Assembly (NCBI GenBank): GCA_946699065.1
Contig: CAMPDV010000120.1
Span: 372,001-436,000, forward strand
Length of the DNA stretch: 64,000 nucleotides
Source: Loxodes magnus
Taxonomy: Eukaryota > Ciliophora > Karyorelictea > Loxodida > Loxodidae
Direction: 5' to 3'
A program made the position numbers and the translations under genes. Of the stretch, positions 40,053-52,254 are shown in pieces; position 1 is the first letter of the stretch; the number at the start of each line of letters is the position of its first letter. The notes beneath the pieces were generated by a model. That model did no database searches and was not told the DNA's origin. It saw only the letters and a list, made by a program, of their open reading frames with translations.

Positions 40053-41035
40053 TAATAATAATAATATTAATTTTGAGTTTTCCGTTTTAGGGATTTCAAA
40101 CCCCGTCAGGAGGACAACAGTTCGGGCTCCCTGCTGTTAAATATAAAAGTTCGGGTCACCCAATTTTAGCGAGAATGGGAACTCGGATTTTTCCAGGTTT
40201 TCCCTCCTTTAGCTTGCCTTTGTTCCGTCTTAATCTTGTATATTGAACCATCCGGGTTGCAATACATTCTTTTCATTCTTGCTTCTTGCTTCTTCCTTTT
40301 TCTTCTTTTTTTGTTCTTTTATCCAATAGTTTCTTTATTTCTATTAGAATTTCTAACACTTCAGATAAAAATTTCATACGCTTCCACAGCAGAAACATTT
40401 CTTTTTTATTTTGAATTATTTTCCTTGATTTTTTTGCTCTTTCTAGGCTTCGATTTCCATTTGTATAGCTCCAGTTTCGCTTTGATCTTTCTTAAAATTT
40501 TACAATTTCTTTTCTACTTTTCCGAGTCTGTTATCCAGTTCAGTCTGTTTCTAAAGCTAATTTTGGGATTCGTTAGTCTGACTTTGTGAGATATTCCAAA
40601 AGGCGTTAAGATCTCTTTCTTAGGATATAAGTCTTGACTCAATTCCTTCTGCTAGGTCTAGCCTTGCCATCAGCATATCATTGTCCTTCTTCAATCTCTT
40701 GACCTCTTCCTGGAGGTTCAGTACCACTTTGATGAGCTACTCCATGCTCATCTGGTCAGAAGGGTTGAACTCTGATACCTCCTGGTGGAGAACAAACTTC
40801 ATCTGTTTCTTCGGTTTCTTGCTTGAGGTTGGAGTTTCCGTATGTGTATTCTTCAAGGTTGGCTTTCTTTCGTTTTGTTAGATTCCAAGTTATTAGTTCA
40901 GTGTTGGTTAAGGTTGTGATAGAGAAGATTGTTAATATTATTAAGACTTGGTTTCTTGCTTCCTCCCTTCCTTTTTGGCTTAGGAAGAGGTGGTATAGAA
41001 ACCTGAATTGAAACCTTCAACCATCTTTTTTATTT
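40053..41035 (-). mobile_element. ORF1-only retroelement inside the RING-PLAC8 gene
   Basis: Minus-strand element of ~983 bp. Its 5' end (AAATAAAAAAGATGG, at 41035) matches the 5' end of the element at 37305, and its 3' end has the same order of features: GC-rich hairpin-forming stretch, GGGTTTGAAATCCC, and a (TTA)n/(ATT)n tail at 40053-40070. Flanks are TTTTATATG on the left and TTTTAATATG on the right, an imperfect target duplication. Removing the element lets the PLAC8 frame continue. No reverse transcriptase inside. Confidence 0.85.
40374..41024 (-). CDS. Retroelement ORF1-like protein, coiled coil plus knuckle
   Basis: 216 codons from ATG to the first TGA. N-terminal ~75 residues are Gln/Ser/Lys-rich; about residues 95-190 are coiled coil (LIKVVLNLQEEVKRLKKDND); the end is KKKCFCCGSV then TGA. 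Reading TGA as Trp gives C-x2-C-x4-Asn-x4-C with FYLKC, so the His of the CCHC knuckle is Asn. Downstream of this TGA the frame has no further TGA within the element, so either this TGA stops it before the last Cys or the C-terminus has been frameshifted. Same domain order as the protein at 37315 but diverged in sequence. The codons are richer in G and C than the surroundings. Plus-strand ORFs at 40236-40589, 40681-40881 and 40823-41011 are shadows. Confidence 0.65.
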
Positions 41036-41210
41036 TAATATGACTTATTAGTTAAATTTACAATTGCAAATGATGGTAATTAAAAATATCTTATGGTATT
41101 TTGCTTTTTATCACTTTTATTGTTCTATAATTTTATAATGTTCTTATTTGCTAGTCTCCATAAAGAGATAATTGCTATTTTTTAAGGAAAATTAAGAAAT
41201 GTATAGTACT
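41036..41210 (+). pseudogene. RING-PLAC8-PLAC8 protein, 3' part
   Basis: If the retroelement is removed, the frame of the second PLAC8 domain continues as LISQIYNCKWWQLKISYG and ILLFITFIVLQFYNVLICQ, a hydrophobic stretch where PLAC8 domains have one. The end of the second domain is not clear and no CALxQE motif was found, so the 3' part is decayed or shifted. Confidence 0.45.
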
Positions 41211-41414
41211 AATTAATTTCATTATGCTTCTTAACTAGAATTTCCATTTGAGGTATTCTTGGAAATTTAGATATCTAATTAAGTTTATTGATTATCTCTC
41301 TAATCATCAAACTAAATCTCACTTAAAAATATCAAGCGCATTAATTTATTTAACTATTAAAAAAAATTTAAAGCTATTTATCTTTTAAAATATAATAAGC
41401 TTATTTCTTTTGTT

Positions 41415-41885
41415 TCAGCAACCTCTCAGTCTCATATTCAAAATAAGACTATCCTAGCTCTATATATCATAATCCAATAAAGTTCTTCTATCTTCTAAAA
41501 TTTTTCCTCTGTAAATTATATAATAGTTTTCTGGAATAATTCCTTCTTTTTCTTCTTTATTTGAGGAATTCTATGGTATCTGAAAACTTCATATCTAAAG
41601 AAGATATTCTACCAGTGATAGTCCTGATACTTATTTACATAACGGGTGGAACTAGATGAAGAGTTGTTTCTTCTATATACTGTAAACAGATAAAGTTCCT
41701 TAATCTTTTAAGTATTTTCTTTCATAATCTAGCAGATATTAATATTTAAGAATTCCTTCTTTGGCTTAAAATTTTGCTTTTGTGTTTTCCATGGTATCTG
41801 AAAATTATACATCTAAGGTAATCGTTTTATCATTCTGAATCTTGTCATATATTTACCCAGTATAATTTAGAGTTAGAAGAACTAT
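41415..41885 (-). pseudogene. Decayed ubiquitin repeat gene
   Basis: Two head-to-tail ubiquitin-like units on the minus strand. The upstream unit (about 41645-41870) reads TITLDVQFSDTMENTKAKFQ, then KEGIL, GTLSVYSIQKKQ. The downstream unit reads [20 protein letters not shown], then after a deletion that shifts the frame [26 protein letters not shown] and MRLRGC before TGA at 41415. Ubiquitin blocks are unmistakable but diverged well beyond normal ubiquitin, and the reading frame is broken. The C-terminus is Arg-Gly-Cys, as in the plus-strand gene at 57258. The two loci are paralogues. Confidence 0.75.
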
Positions 41886-44022
41886 AAAGCATGGCTAGAT
41901 CTAAAATCTTAGTAATGCATAATAATATTAAGTTAATCTACTAAGTAAATAAAGCTATAAGCAATAAAGCATTTGCTCTGCTAATTTATTAACTATTTGC
42001 TAAAATTAGATTCAATCCTTATTCCCATGTATCTACTCTACTCTAATACTTTAGTAATTAAATCTATTTTTCGTTAGTTAAAGTTGCTTGAGTTTTAATT
42101 AGTTTCGAACCTAATAAAGCTATTTAATCATATGGTTCTTTTTTTATATCTAGTTTAATAGGTGAAAACATTTTCTAAGTCAGTCTTAATACAAAAAAAA
42201 ATGACAAAATATAATAAATAAAGATATAGTAGAAAGTATACTTACCAATATTAAAGGAGCAATTCATAGTTATATCATTAATATACCTAACACTAAATTT
42301 AGACTCAGTTAATTTTGTTAATTATATTTCAGATAGATAAATTGAATAGCTTCTAGAAGAAATAAAGTAACTAAACTTGTAGAATTAGAGAGATAGGTTA
42401 ATGATAATATCTGTATTGTTGATTATCAATTATCTAGGTTATAGGTTTTGTCTTATATTTTGAAAATCTAAATGGAATTAAAATCTTCCAAAGTTCTAGA
42501 TTTAATATATAACTCAAGTTTATCTTCTTGAGCATTAATCAAAAAGAATTAAGCAAAAAATAAGATTAACTAGTTTGAAACTTAGAAGTTTATTTATAAA
42601 CCTAAAATAAATCTAATTATAAAACAGTTTATCAGCAAACACTATCTCCTCTCTTATTTAAAGAAGTTTAGAGCTTTATTTAATAAAACTTGCTTAGTCT
42701 ACTTTATTTATTAGATCTAGTTTATTTGAATACTGTTGAAGTTGATATACGAAACTTTAGCAACATTTTTATCATATCTACACTTAGCATGATATGGATT
42801 ATTTTTGGTTGAGATTAGTAAATCTAAGAAGGAAAATAATTTATAGTAATTTAGTTAAATAAAGAGAAAGTTTAAATTATGACTAAGTATTCTAAAATCT
42901 AGATAGCTAATATTTAATTATTTATATATCATTAGTTAATTTTCCTAGCTCTATTCTTTCTTTATATACTTATTTAGCATGTAAATCCAAAAAAGGATTA
43001 TCTTATGTAGTCTCATTATAAATATATAAACTCATCAGTTCTTGCTAAAATCTCTATAATTTTAGAGAATATTTTGACTATATGAATTAAATTAATCAAT
43101 TATAGGTAGCTAGTTAATGAGCATTAAAGAGATACCAAAAAGTCCAGATTGTACTAGTATTTCTCACTTTTATTTTAAAATAGTTCACTCTTAAATTTAA
43201 GGATCATATGTATATTGACCAATCAAACTTTTTCCTCGATCTTCTTAATCTCAAAATGAAAATAAGTAGGCAAGATTAAATAAAAGTATTCAAATTGATA
43301 AAATATAAGGATTAATAGAAAGGAAGGGTTATTTAAGTCTCATAACTAATTCTCTTGGAACTGAATAAGATTTTCTTAAGATAAAAATAGATTTCTATAT
43401 ATCTAAACTAGCCTTTAACGAATTGACTGATTTAAAGATCTCATAGGCTTTACTATTTTATTAGCTCTAAAAGATATTTATCAAATCTTCTTATGAACTA
43501 CTCTTATTTACAGATCAGTCAAGAAAGGCAAAGTTAGAATCAAAGCTTGCATATTTAATAAATATTGCTTCTAGATAAATAGCCATCAGCTCTTTATTTA
43601 TTTCATAGAATTTCATTTAAAAATCAATCTTATTTAGACAGGAAGGTATCTCTTAAAAATAGTTGAGCTTGTTATCCTGTTAAGGCTAAATGCCTTAATG
43701 AAAGATTAATTTAAAAAAGGAAAATAAAATAATAATTTTGAATCTAAAGCCTTAAATAGATTCTTTTAGTATGATATGGTTCTTGTCTTCTGTAGTTCTA
43801 AAGCAATTTATAAGTATCTATATAAGCTCGAGCGATTGCAAGGTTGCAAACTAGTAATCATTATAATGGGATTAGAACTAAAGAGTTATTCTTTATATAT
43901 AAGATTAAGGGAAATTTAGATATGCATATAACTTGTTTTTAAATGGATGGATAAATTATAAGATAAGCATAAACCATTTTATTATATAAGTAACTTTTAA
44001 GTTTTAATTTATAAATCTATTC
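41886..44022. other. AT-rich spacer, no gene supported
   Basis: Composition resembles the non-coding parts of the tandem array. Short open stretches exist in all frames, as expected when only TGA can stop, but none has convincing protein composition or a recognisable motif. Confidence 0.5.
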
Positions 44023-47000
44023 TCACTACTCAATATAGGTCTTATCATGATCATTTGAATACTAAGACTCAGAAGATTTATCCAATTCCTTCACCTCTAA
44101 ATTTTAAAGGAAAAATTAGTTTTGAACTTCTTCTTAGTTCTTTTAGATTTAAATCTTAATATTTAGTTCGCTCTAAGCAGCTTAATGAGATACACTAGGA
44201 TCTTAATAAACTTTGACTAGATTAATTACATGCTTCCTTTTTATTTTTAATGGAGATTCTGCTACAAACTTAGTTGTTGACTTTTCATTAGTAGATTCTA
44301 GCTTATCCTCAAAGAGTTAATCTGCGTTAATTTTAAGACTAAAAGGTTACTATGGAAGAGAAGGAGATTTTGGGACGAATCCTCGCTAGACAAAAAAGGA
44401 GTTAGTTCGCATGTTGTTTTAGACATCAATTATCCCTTCCTTTATCAAATTGAAAATGTTTTGCTTAAAGATTTTTAATTCATCTTTAAAGATTTCTTTG
44501 CTTTTAATCTTATGTATATACTATCATTGAATCACCTCGTAAATTTGCATAGCTCCTCCTATAGAAATCATTATTCCTACTATTGATCCTATTAAAGCTT
44601 AGGCAAACTATAATAGAGAATATTTAGAACTTCTTAAAGTTTTTAGTCCACTTTCTAGAAGTTCTATTTTAAGCTCACTTCTAACACCTTCAGTTATAGT
44701 TATTTGCTAAGTTGTGAAAGTTGATCCTATTTCAATCTGTTCTTTGCTCATAAGATGAAAGCCTGTTTCTTCTCTCTTTTACCCGTAGTCTTCTTTGAAA
44801 ACTGAAGGAATTCCTATAACTGTCATTGCAGTTGGAGTAGGACCTCTAAATATTTTCCCCTAGGGTACAGAAACTTGCATTACAACTGTACTGAATTGAT
44901 TAGGAATTGAAGATGAAGAAGTAACATTAAATTCTATCCCACTTGCAAAACTTTTAGGTTCAAGAATCGTAAATGTTAGCACTGCATTTTATGTCATGCT
45001 ACACTTAGTAAAAATAACTTAAATATGGCAATTTTCGTTAACCTTTTTGCACGAAGTCTAGTAGCTATTATATTTCTTTTGCTCAGTATCTTTGAATGTT
45101 ATTTGATTAAAGTCTATTTAAAGAGACTCGACACACTCAGTTCAATCTGTTTGAGTTCTGTTAATTTTTAAATCCTTGATGCACTAACCTCCATACTAAA
45201 GGTATGTCAAAGTGAAATAGAAGTCAGCTGTTATAACCTTATAGCTTTCTAAGAGAATTAGATAGGGGATTAAGGCTTTAGTTTCTATAACATTATTGTA
45301 ATAGAATTGAATAAAGCTCAGGCAGATTATAATTACTGCTACAAATACGCATATTACTGTAAAGAACCCTCCTATTACTGTCTTTTTAGATTTGAGTACT
45401 TCTTGCTTATAGTTATGTTTCTTGTGATAGATATCTATTTTATATATCTTTTAGTATAATCTTTTAGAGCAGTAAATCAGGAAAAAGATTATGAAGAACG
45501 AGCCTGCTGTTATTATATAAATTAATTACTTTTTCTCGTTAAACTATTTGCTGTCTATTGAATAGCTTTCAGGCTAGCTAAAAGTTATTTAATTACTAAC
45601 TTCATAGATTTGAGGATATATAGATCCTATTGGACATTTTTCGAAAGTAGAACACTAGAAACACTCTGATAATCCTGAAGTTGGTCCATATGTACCTTCA
45701 TTGCATGAATCGCAGTATTTTTAATTCTAGGCAGCTTCTAGACTATTATAAGTTCCAGCGACACAAGGAATACAAGAACCATTTGAAGTTCAATAAGATC
45801 CTTTGCTGCATGTAGTGCAGTTACCGTTTTTACCTATAAAAGTTCCTTCACTGCATTTTCATCCACATTAGGAAACTGGACAGTCAAAAGTAAAAACATA
45901 GAATTAGTTTTAAGATTTTTAGATTTGTATAGACGACTTTGCAACTGCCACACCACCAAACATTATTATTTGTCTCTAATAAAATACCATACTCTGTCCC
46001 AATGCATAGCCTGGCCAACTTCTAGAGTTTTTATCTAAATTGTAAATTTTTATTAATCCAGAGTCTAAGTTCATTTCGATAAAGTTATCCTTTAAGAGAT
46101 CTCAGTATGCTCCTCCATATCAAACTATTTGGTTCTGTGAAGCTACTACTCCATATAAAGAAGCTGTATAGTATTCATCATAAGTCTTATTTATGAATCT
46201 CCATTTTTAAGTATCTAAGTTAAATTCATAGACAGCATCTGCAGGAGTTTTTGATACCTTTTCTCCTCCAATAACGTAGAATAATCTTCCATTTGCATGG
46301 GCATGGCAATATACTATTTCTTAAGGACCTTGCAGATCGTCAGAGGAAAGTAACTTTCACTTATAAGAGCTAAAGTTAAAGGAATACAATTCACTTGAAA
46401 TTCCACTTTAGCCCATTCCTCCATACACTAGGAATATGTTTCCTATAATAATTCCACAGCTTCCATACTTTCCAGAAGGACTATCTGAAAAATATTCTTG
46501 GATAGATCAGCTCATAGTTAGAGAATTAAATAAATACATACTGCTTAAAATTTCATTATTGTAACCTAGCCCACCTCAAATTACTAAGTACTTGCCATGA
46601 ACTGCTGCCGCATGCTTACTTCTTGATTAAGGAACATTTCCCTTAATATTAGGCTATCACCATTTTCACTTCTTCAAATCGAAAATCCAAATTTCGTTAT
46701 TTCTTGCTGAGTTATGCTCTCCTCCAAAAACTATCATTGAAGTAGAAATTATGCTAGCAGAATGAAAAGCCCGAGGTTCTGGAGTATCCATAACAGGGTA
46801 TAATGGTTCTCATTTTAGGTTTTTTTTTGTTATATTTAATTTAATAACATCATTTTTGCATCCATATTAACTTCAGCCAGAAAATAAATAAAAGCAATTC
46901 TTATGAAATCCTACTATGGCGTTGTCTCTTTCACTAATTTCAGGATTCTCAATTTCTAAACGTTTCCATGTTAGTCTATCTAGATTACTTATATCTAAAT

Positions 47001-47844
47001 AAAAGCTTTAGTTTATATCATGATAAAGATAGAAATTTCAACCTTAAAAGAAATACCAGCGCTATTAGCTTAAATCTGCTCAATCTCCATTGAGATAGGT
47101 ATAAGTTGGATAATCTCCATATACTTCTTTTCTTTACCAAACTCCTGTGGAAAGATTCAATAGGTACATGTATTAATCATTTTAAGAAAGGTCATAGTCT
47201 CCATTTTTAAGTAGTAATTATCCATTGAGATATAATAAATTAGGAGAACGCATTTTAATAGGCTTCTATCCTTTAGTTATAATATGCCTGAATCTTCAAT
47301 TCGAGAATGATAATTCTCAGAGCTCATTTGTATAGTGTTCTTATCCCATACCACCAAAAATAAGCATTTTCCAGTCTTAGCTTTCTTCATCTTTATAAGT
47401 TGTGCATCCCATTTTTTTAGCAGGAGGAGGAGATTCGCCTGTGACTAAAATCTGAGTTCAATATTGGTAATCTATATTGAAGATTCAAAGGTCATTTTGG
47501 TTTCCTTTCTAAGTTTATCCTCCATAAAGAATAAACAAATTGCGCTCTTCTATCTTAGAAGTACAGGGACTTGTTCTAGCTTCAGGTGCCATAGCATTAG
47601 TAAGAGTCATTCGAGTCCACTTAAGATTTTCATATGTAAACTTCCAAGTATCATCTAGCATTTACGTGTTTGACATTCCATGAGTAATAATTAAGAACTA
47701 ATCATAAAATTACTAGCCGCTACTTCAATATCGTGCTTGAGGTGGCGTTCCACTATAGGGAAACATAGATCATTCCGATTAAGTAAATTGTATAATTAAT
47801 AGTACAATGAAGGGTATTAAGTCTTACATCATACACTATTTCAT
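44023..47844 (-). CDS. Kelch-repeat / Cys-rich multi-pass membrane protein
   Basis: Intact 1273-residue frame in which TAA/TAG are Gln and about 20 TGA are Trp. It starts MKQCMMQDLIPF with a signal peptide (to about residue 23). Residues ~25-645 are Kelch-type repeats with MLIFGGMG, MIVFGGEH, LFYVIGG and IIMFGGV blades; Trp before the blade turn is TGA in SSYK-W-KLL and TGG in DTQK-W-RFI, proving TGA as Trp. Residues ~650-745 are Cys-rich with CSEGTF, CTTCSKGSY, CIPCVAGTY (ephrin-receptor/GCC-like). TM segments lie at ~773-795, ~822-848 and ~1076-1100, followed by a hydrophilic tail. The stop is TGA at 44023, directly after a TAG. Probably a surface or secretory-pathway receptor-like protein of a family common in ciliates. 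The plus ORF at 47464 and minus ORF at 47753 are a shadow and a fragment. Confidence 0.92.
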
Positions 47845-50392
47845 TATAAAATAGGAAAAATATGAGTTTAAAAATGTCAATCTTAAGAATACTAACTTCA
47901 TATGAATAAAATGACTTTAGTAAAGATTCAAATGAAGAGATATAAAACATACAGCAATAAACAATTAATTAAGTTAAGTGAAACAAATATATAACTATAG
48001 TGGAATTAACTTTTACCTGCTTTAGGTATAAAATAAAATTGTGCTATATTTATAAAATCAGAGTAGCAATTGTTGATTGTATAATATGGATATATCTCAA
48101 ACTTATTGAACATAACACTTACTTTAAAATCTAATATCTTAATCTTTATATTTATTTAGAAAACATTGACGAGTAATTTAAATACTTTAAAATGAGAATT
48201 TAGAAATTGCTTATCTTCTTCAAAACACCACTAAAGATTAAATGAATTGGTTGAATCTTTTAGTAATTTGCATAAGTAAAGAGATTTTAAAATTCAGGAG
48301 ATAATAACTATAAAAGAAACTAAGAATATAAAATAATGGGAACGAATGAATAATTTCTAAGGGAGTAAAGAAACAATCCTCATCTCATAATAATTTAAAA
48401 TAGCTATTTCTTAATTTAAATATAAATCAGCAATATTTATCTCTTTGCTTTAATATTCAACAATTCTTTCTCTCGTAATTTTAAATATTTAGTTTAAAAA
48501 TCTTAAACTAAATGCTTTTGTTACATCCCACATCTTACAGATTAATTTTAAAATATCTCGAATTTAAATTCTCATTTCTTAGTATAAATTAAGTCAAAGA
48601 TATATCTTAAATCTTAGAGGTTCAATGACACTTAAATAAAAAGAGGTGGTAGATATCTTAATTGGAACTGCCTAAAATTAACTTTTACCAATTTCTTTTT
48701 TCTCTAATTTTTTGTTTTTTACCATTCCTAAGAAAAATGAAAAAATTAAGAATTTTCTTTGATCTATTGATCAAACTCAAAAATAATGGATGCTTGGAGT
48801 TGCTTCAAGAGCCAAGCCAACATATTTTCTTCTGGAAACTATTACAATTAGTATAAATTTAAAAATTAGCCTATTCTTACTAACTTTTATTAATTTACCC
48901 TTTAATGAGTAGATAGCTAATTATATCATCAAGGAAATAAAAGTTTATTTTAAACTTCTTAATTTTAAATACTTAGCCAAATTAAACAAAATTAAAAAGT
49001 GAATGCAAGCAGGATTTAGTTTTAAACTAGTTGATTCTTGGTTTAATTAATTTAAATAAGTATGCTCTATTATTAATAATAGGCTTCTAATCTCTTTATC
49101 AAATTAGCTCTATTATTTTAGAATTTTTATTTCATACTCAGTATCTCTTAAGATGAATATTTTACTATTGAAGCCTAAAATCTTAAATAGCTCTGGCACT
49201 TTGTCTTACTATTAAAGTTTTTTGGAATTTCTCAATAATTCTTAGCTAGTTAGTTTGAATTGCTAGGATAAAAAGAGAATAAGCATTAGACTAACTAAGT
49301 TAGACACTCCTATCTTTGTATTAACTTTTTTGATAAAATAGAGACTAATGGTAAAAATAAAATTTAAGGAATTCTACATTTTGAGTTGTAATTTCAGTAG
49401 CAGAAAGATTAAAAAAATATAAGATTTATTAACTTAAATCTCATTTTGGGTAGTTAATCTTCTATATGCATCTGAAGTTTTAGATGATAGTAAATTATAA
49501 TATGAGCTAAAATTTATTTACCATGGCTATTCTAAATTATTCATAATAAACTATTTTATAGTCTTCTACTATCTGAAAATTTGGTACTTTCTTCTAAATC
49601 TGAAATCAATTCTTCATTTATAAATCCTTAAATTTTTTATGCTTAACATCATAATTAAAAAAAGTGATATTTCATATCATTTTCAAACTAACTAAAAGTG
49701 TAGAAGTTAGATAACTTAAGCCTTTATAAAAATTTAATTAATTATGCAATCAAAATAAAATTAAAAAGCATAAGCTAAGAGTTAAGCATATTAATAGACC
49801 TTAATTAGTTTTTAGAAACTAAAGGAAGTATTAAAAACAAAGATTCTCTTTTTATAGTTTTATCTTATTTGAAAGAGTTTGCAAGTGTAAGTTATTTAAT
49901 TTATAATATAAAGTAAGTTATATTAAAGATATTCAGATAAGGGAAATTTTGTTTGCAAAGCTTGGAATAAATATATAGTGAAAAACTACTAAAATTTATC
50001 TTTAAATAAATTTAAAATTCATAAATAGAGAACAAGCTTTGGTATCTCCATAAAGTTTTATCCAATAAAATAAGTTTGCTCATACTAGTAAGTTTATAAT
50101 ATTATTCTATTCAAATTATAAATAAAAAAATAGAATCCAAGCATCTCCCATAATAGATAATTATAAGTGAATTTCTAAAGTTTCATATCTTATAATTTTG
50201 ATTATTTGTTATACTTAGACTGACATTTCAATTTATTTATGCTATTTATGTTTTTAAATTTCTTAATCAAATACTTTAAGCTTTATAAGTAGTAAGCAGC
50301 TTAAACTTAGGATTAAGTAACTTTTAAATTTGTTTCAATCAAAGCTTTCTTTTCTTATTCTCATCTATTCAAATATATAAATAAAAATAATA
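47845..50392. other. AT-rich spacer with possible decayed coding patch
   Basis: Mostly without protein-like composition. At about 48600-48850 the minus strand reads ENSQFFHFSQEWQKTKNQRK, which might be a remnant; the plus-strand 64-codon ORF over it is probably a shadow. Nothing else is supported. Confidence 0.35.
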
Positions 50393-50815
50393 GCACTCTC
50401 GTTGGTGCGCAGCTCTTTTGTTTCATACTGACAAGAATGTTTGATACTGTATAATTATTCAGTACTTATAAAAATGTTCAATACTGATATAATTTTAGAA
50501 TACTCGTAATCTTTAATACTTGCTGGAGGTCCAAGGACATGGCAGGATTGTGTCTCATTGCATCACCAAAGCAGAGGACGACATGTGTCAATTATGGGTA
50601 CTTAAATTCCCCACCTCTGATGAAGCTCGCAATATTATTTCTTTTTCGTTCCAGAATTAAAAATAAACGAAACCAAGTCAAGCCAACGTCGAAGGTCTAA
50701 GGATCTTATGTCTCGAGGCCAAACCAAAGCAGAGGAAGACATAAGTCGATTATGGGTACTTAACTTCCCCAACCTCTGATGAAGATGACCTTGTTGTTCA
50801 CCTTCGAACAACTAT
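50393..50815. repeat. GC-richer dispersed element with internal duplication
   Basis: Starts CTCTCGTTGGTGCGCAGCTC, matching the head of the element at 11335, and ~120 bp later has CTGGAGGTCCAAGGACATGG, matching the second block. Beyond it, a ~95-bp module occurs twice, at 50528-50628 and 50694-50788: GGTCYAAGGA, ACCAAAGCAGAGGA, ATTATGGGTACTTAA, CCTCTGATGAAG. No coding frame is convincing. CTGATGA looks like a snoRNA box C but no full C/D layout was found. Possibly a non-coding RNA locus or SINE-like element. Confidence 0.55.
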
Positions 50816-52254
50816 GGTGGTTTTAAAGAATATAATTATATAATAAATGCTTATAATTTTAGATTTAAATTACATCATAATAATTATTTTCTCTACTTCT
50901 ACTTTTTCTTTTTTCTGAAGAATCTCTTATTTAATTTATTTCTAAACTTTATATTAATTTTAAGTTAAAATAAAAATGAGAAATTAGTATTTTCTTTAAT
51001 TAATGGAATGAATGAAAAGATGAAATTTTATATGAAAAAATTTGAAATATAAAGGAAAGGAAAAATAAAATAAAATAAAAAATAAGATAAGAAGTTTCCT
51101 TAGGTACTCAAAAAAGAATCATATTTACTAAGAAAGCTTTGAAATAAAAATATTTACTAGCTATTCTTTCAAATTCGAACAAGTTGATCTTCCAATATTA
51201 TTGTTTTAAGAATTAAATTTTTATACAGTTATTATATTTCTTACTTTTATTATTCATAAAATATAAAACTTAGAATCAAAAAAGCTTAGCTTTAATATAG
51301 CTAATTCATTTCCTAAATTAAAATAGATTAGTTAGATATTTAATCTTTTTGTTAATGCTTGAAGTTATTTTTGATCCTAATTACGTAAAAATCTATGATA
51401 TCAAATTAAAAAAATTAACGATATCTGATAATACTTTATTTAACTATCTTAAGATTAAAAATATTTTTCTTTATTTATGTTTTTTTGTCAAAAAAAACAA
51501 AAAAATTTAAATTTACACTTAATCATTAAAATTAGTAATCTTTTTAATGTAAATTTCTAATTTATATAATAGAAATAAAAATAAACTAAAAGTTTTAGAA
51601 ATTTTATTTTAACAAAATAAAATTTTTAACTTCATAAGATATCTACAAAATTTACTAAAATAAAAAATAATTTCCTTAATAAAATACTTATTTTTAAATG
51701 ATTAGTTTAAAACTAAAATTCCTAAAATTCATTAAATCATTTTTTTATTTTTCGCTATTATTTTTAAATTTTCATAAGTTTACTTAAAAAAAGAATATTG
51801 AAAATAAAGTAAATAAAATGCTCTTCTGTTTTAAAATAGAAAATTTGTTAAAAAATTGTCAAAGATTTTATATCTATATGTAATTTTTTTCTCGAAAGTT
51901 TTTAACTTTAACTTTCTTTACATTTTTTTATTTAGATAAAATTAAAATAATATAAAGAAAATATATTTTAAATTTAGATATTTTTTTTAATTTAAAATAA
52001 ATTCAGTATTTTAGCTTTTTTTCAATTTTACAATTTTTAATTTTTTTTCATTATATTTTATATTTTATTGAAGGATTCTATGCATTTTCAATTATTTGCC
52101 AAATTTTTCAAAATCTCTAAAAATATTTATTTTGTGTTAATTTTTTAAAACAATTAACTTTTTTATTTATTATTTAAAATCAAATTTACTGTTTCCATAC
52201 AATTTAAATTTTAATGGACTATGAATATATTTAATTTTTTAATTATTAAGTTTT
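50816..52254. other. Extremely AT-rich intergenic region
   Basis: Long A and T runs with very few G or C, especially 51450-52230. No gene. It separates the dispersed element from the convergent end of the kinase pseudogene and probably includes its 3' flank. Confidence 0.6.

Noticed and set aside
40236-41011. Three plus-strand ORFs of 62-117 codons, very Phe/Leu-rich
   Set aside because: They are shadows of the minus-strand coiled-coil/CCHC frame at 40374-41024; Lys/Glu codons read backwards give Phe/Leu.
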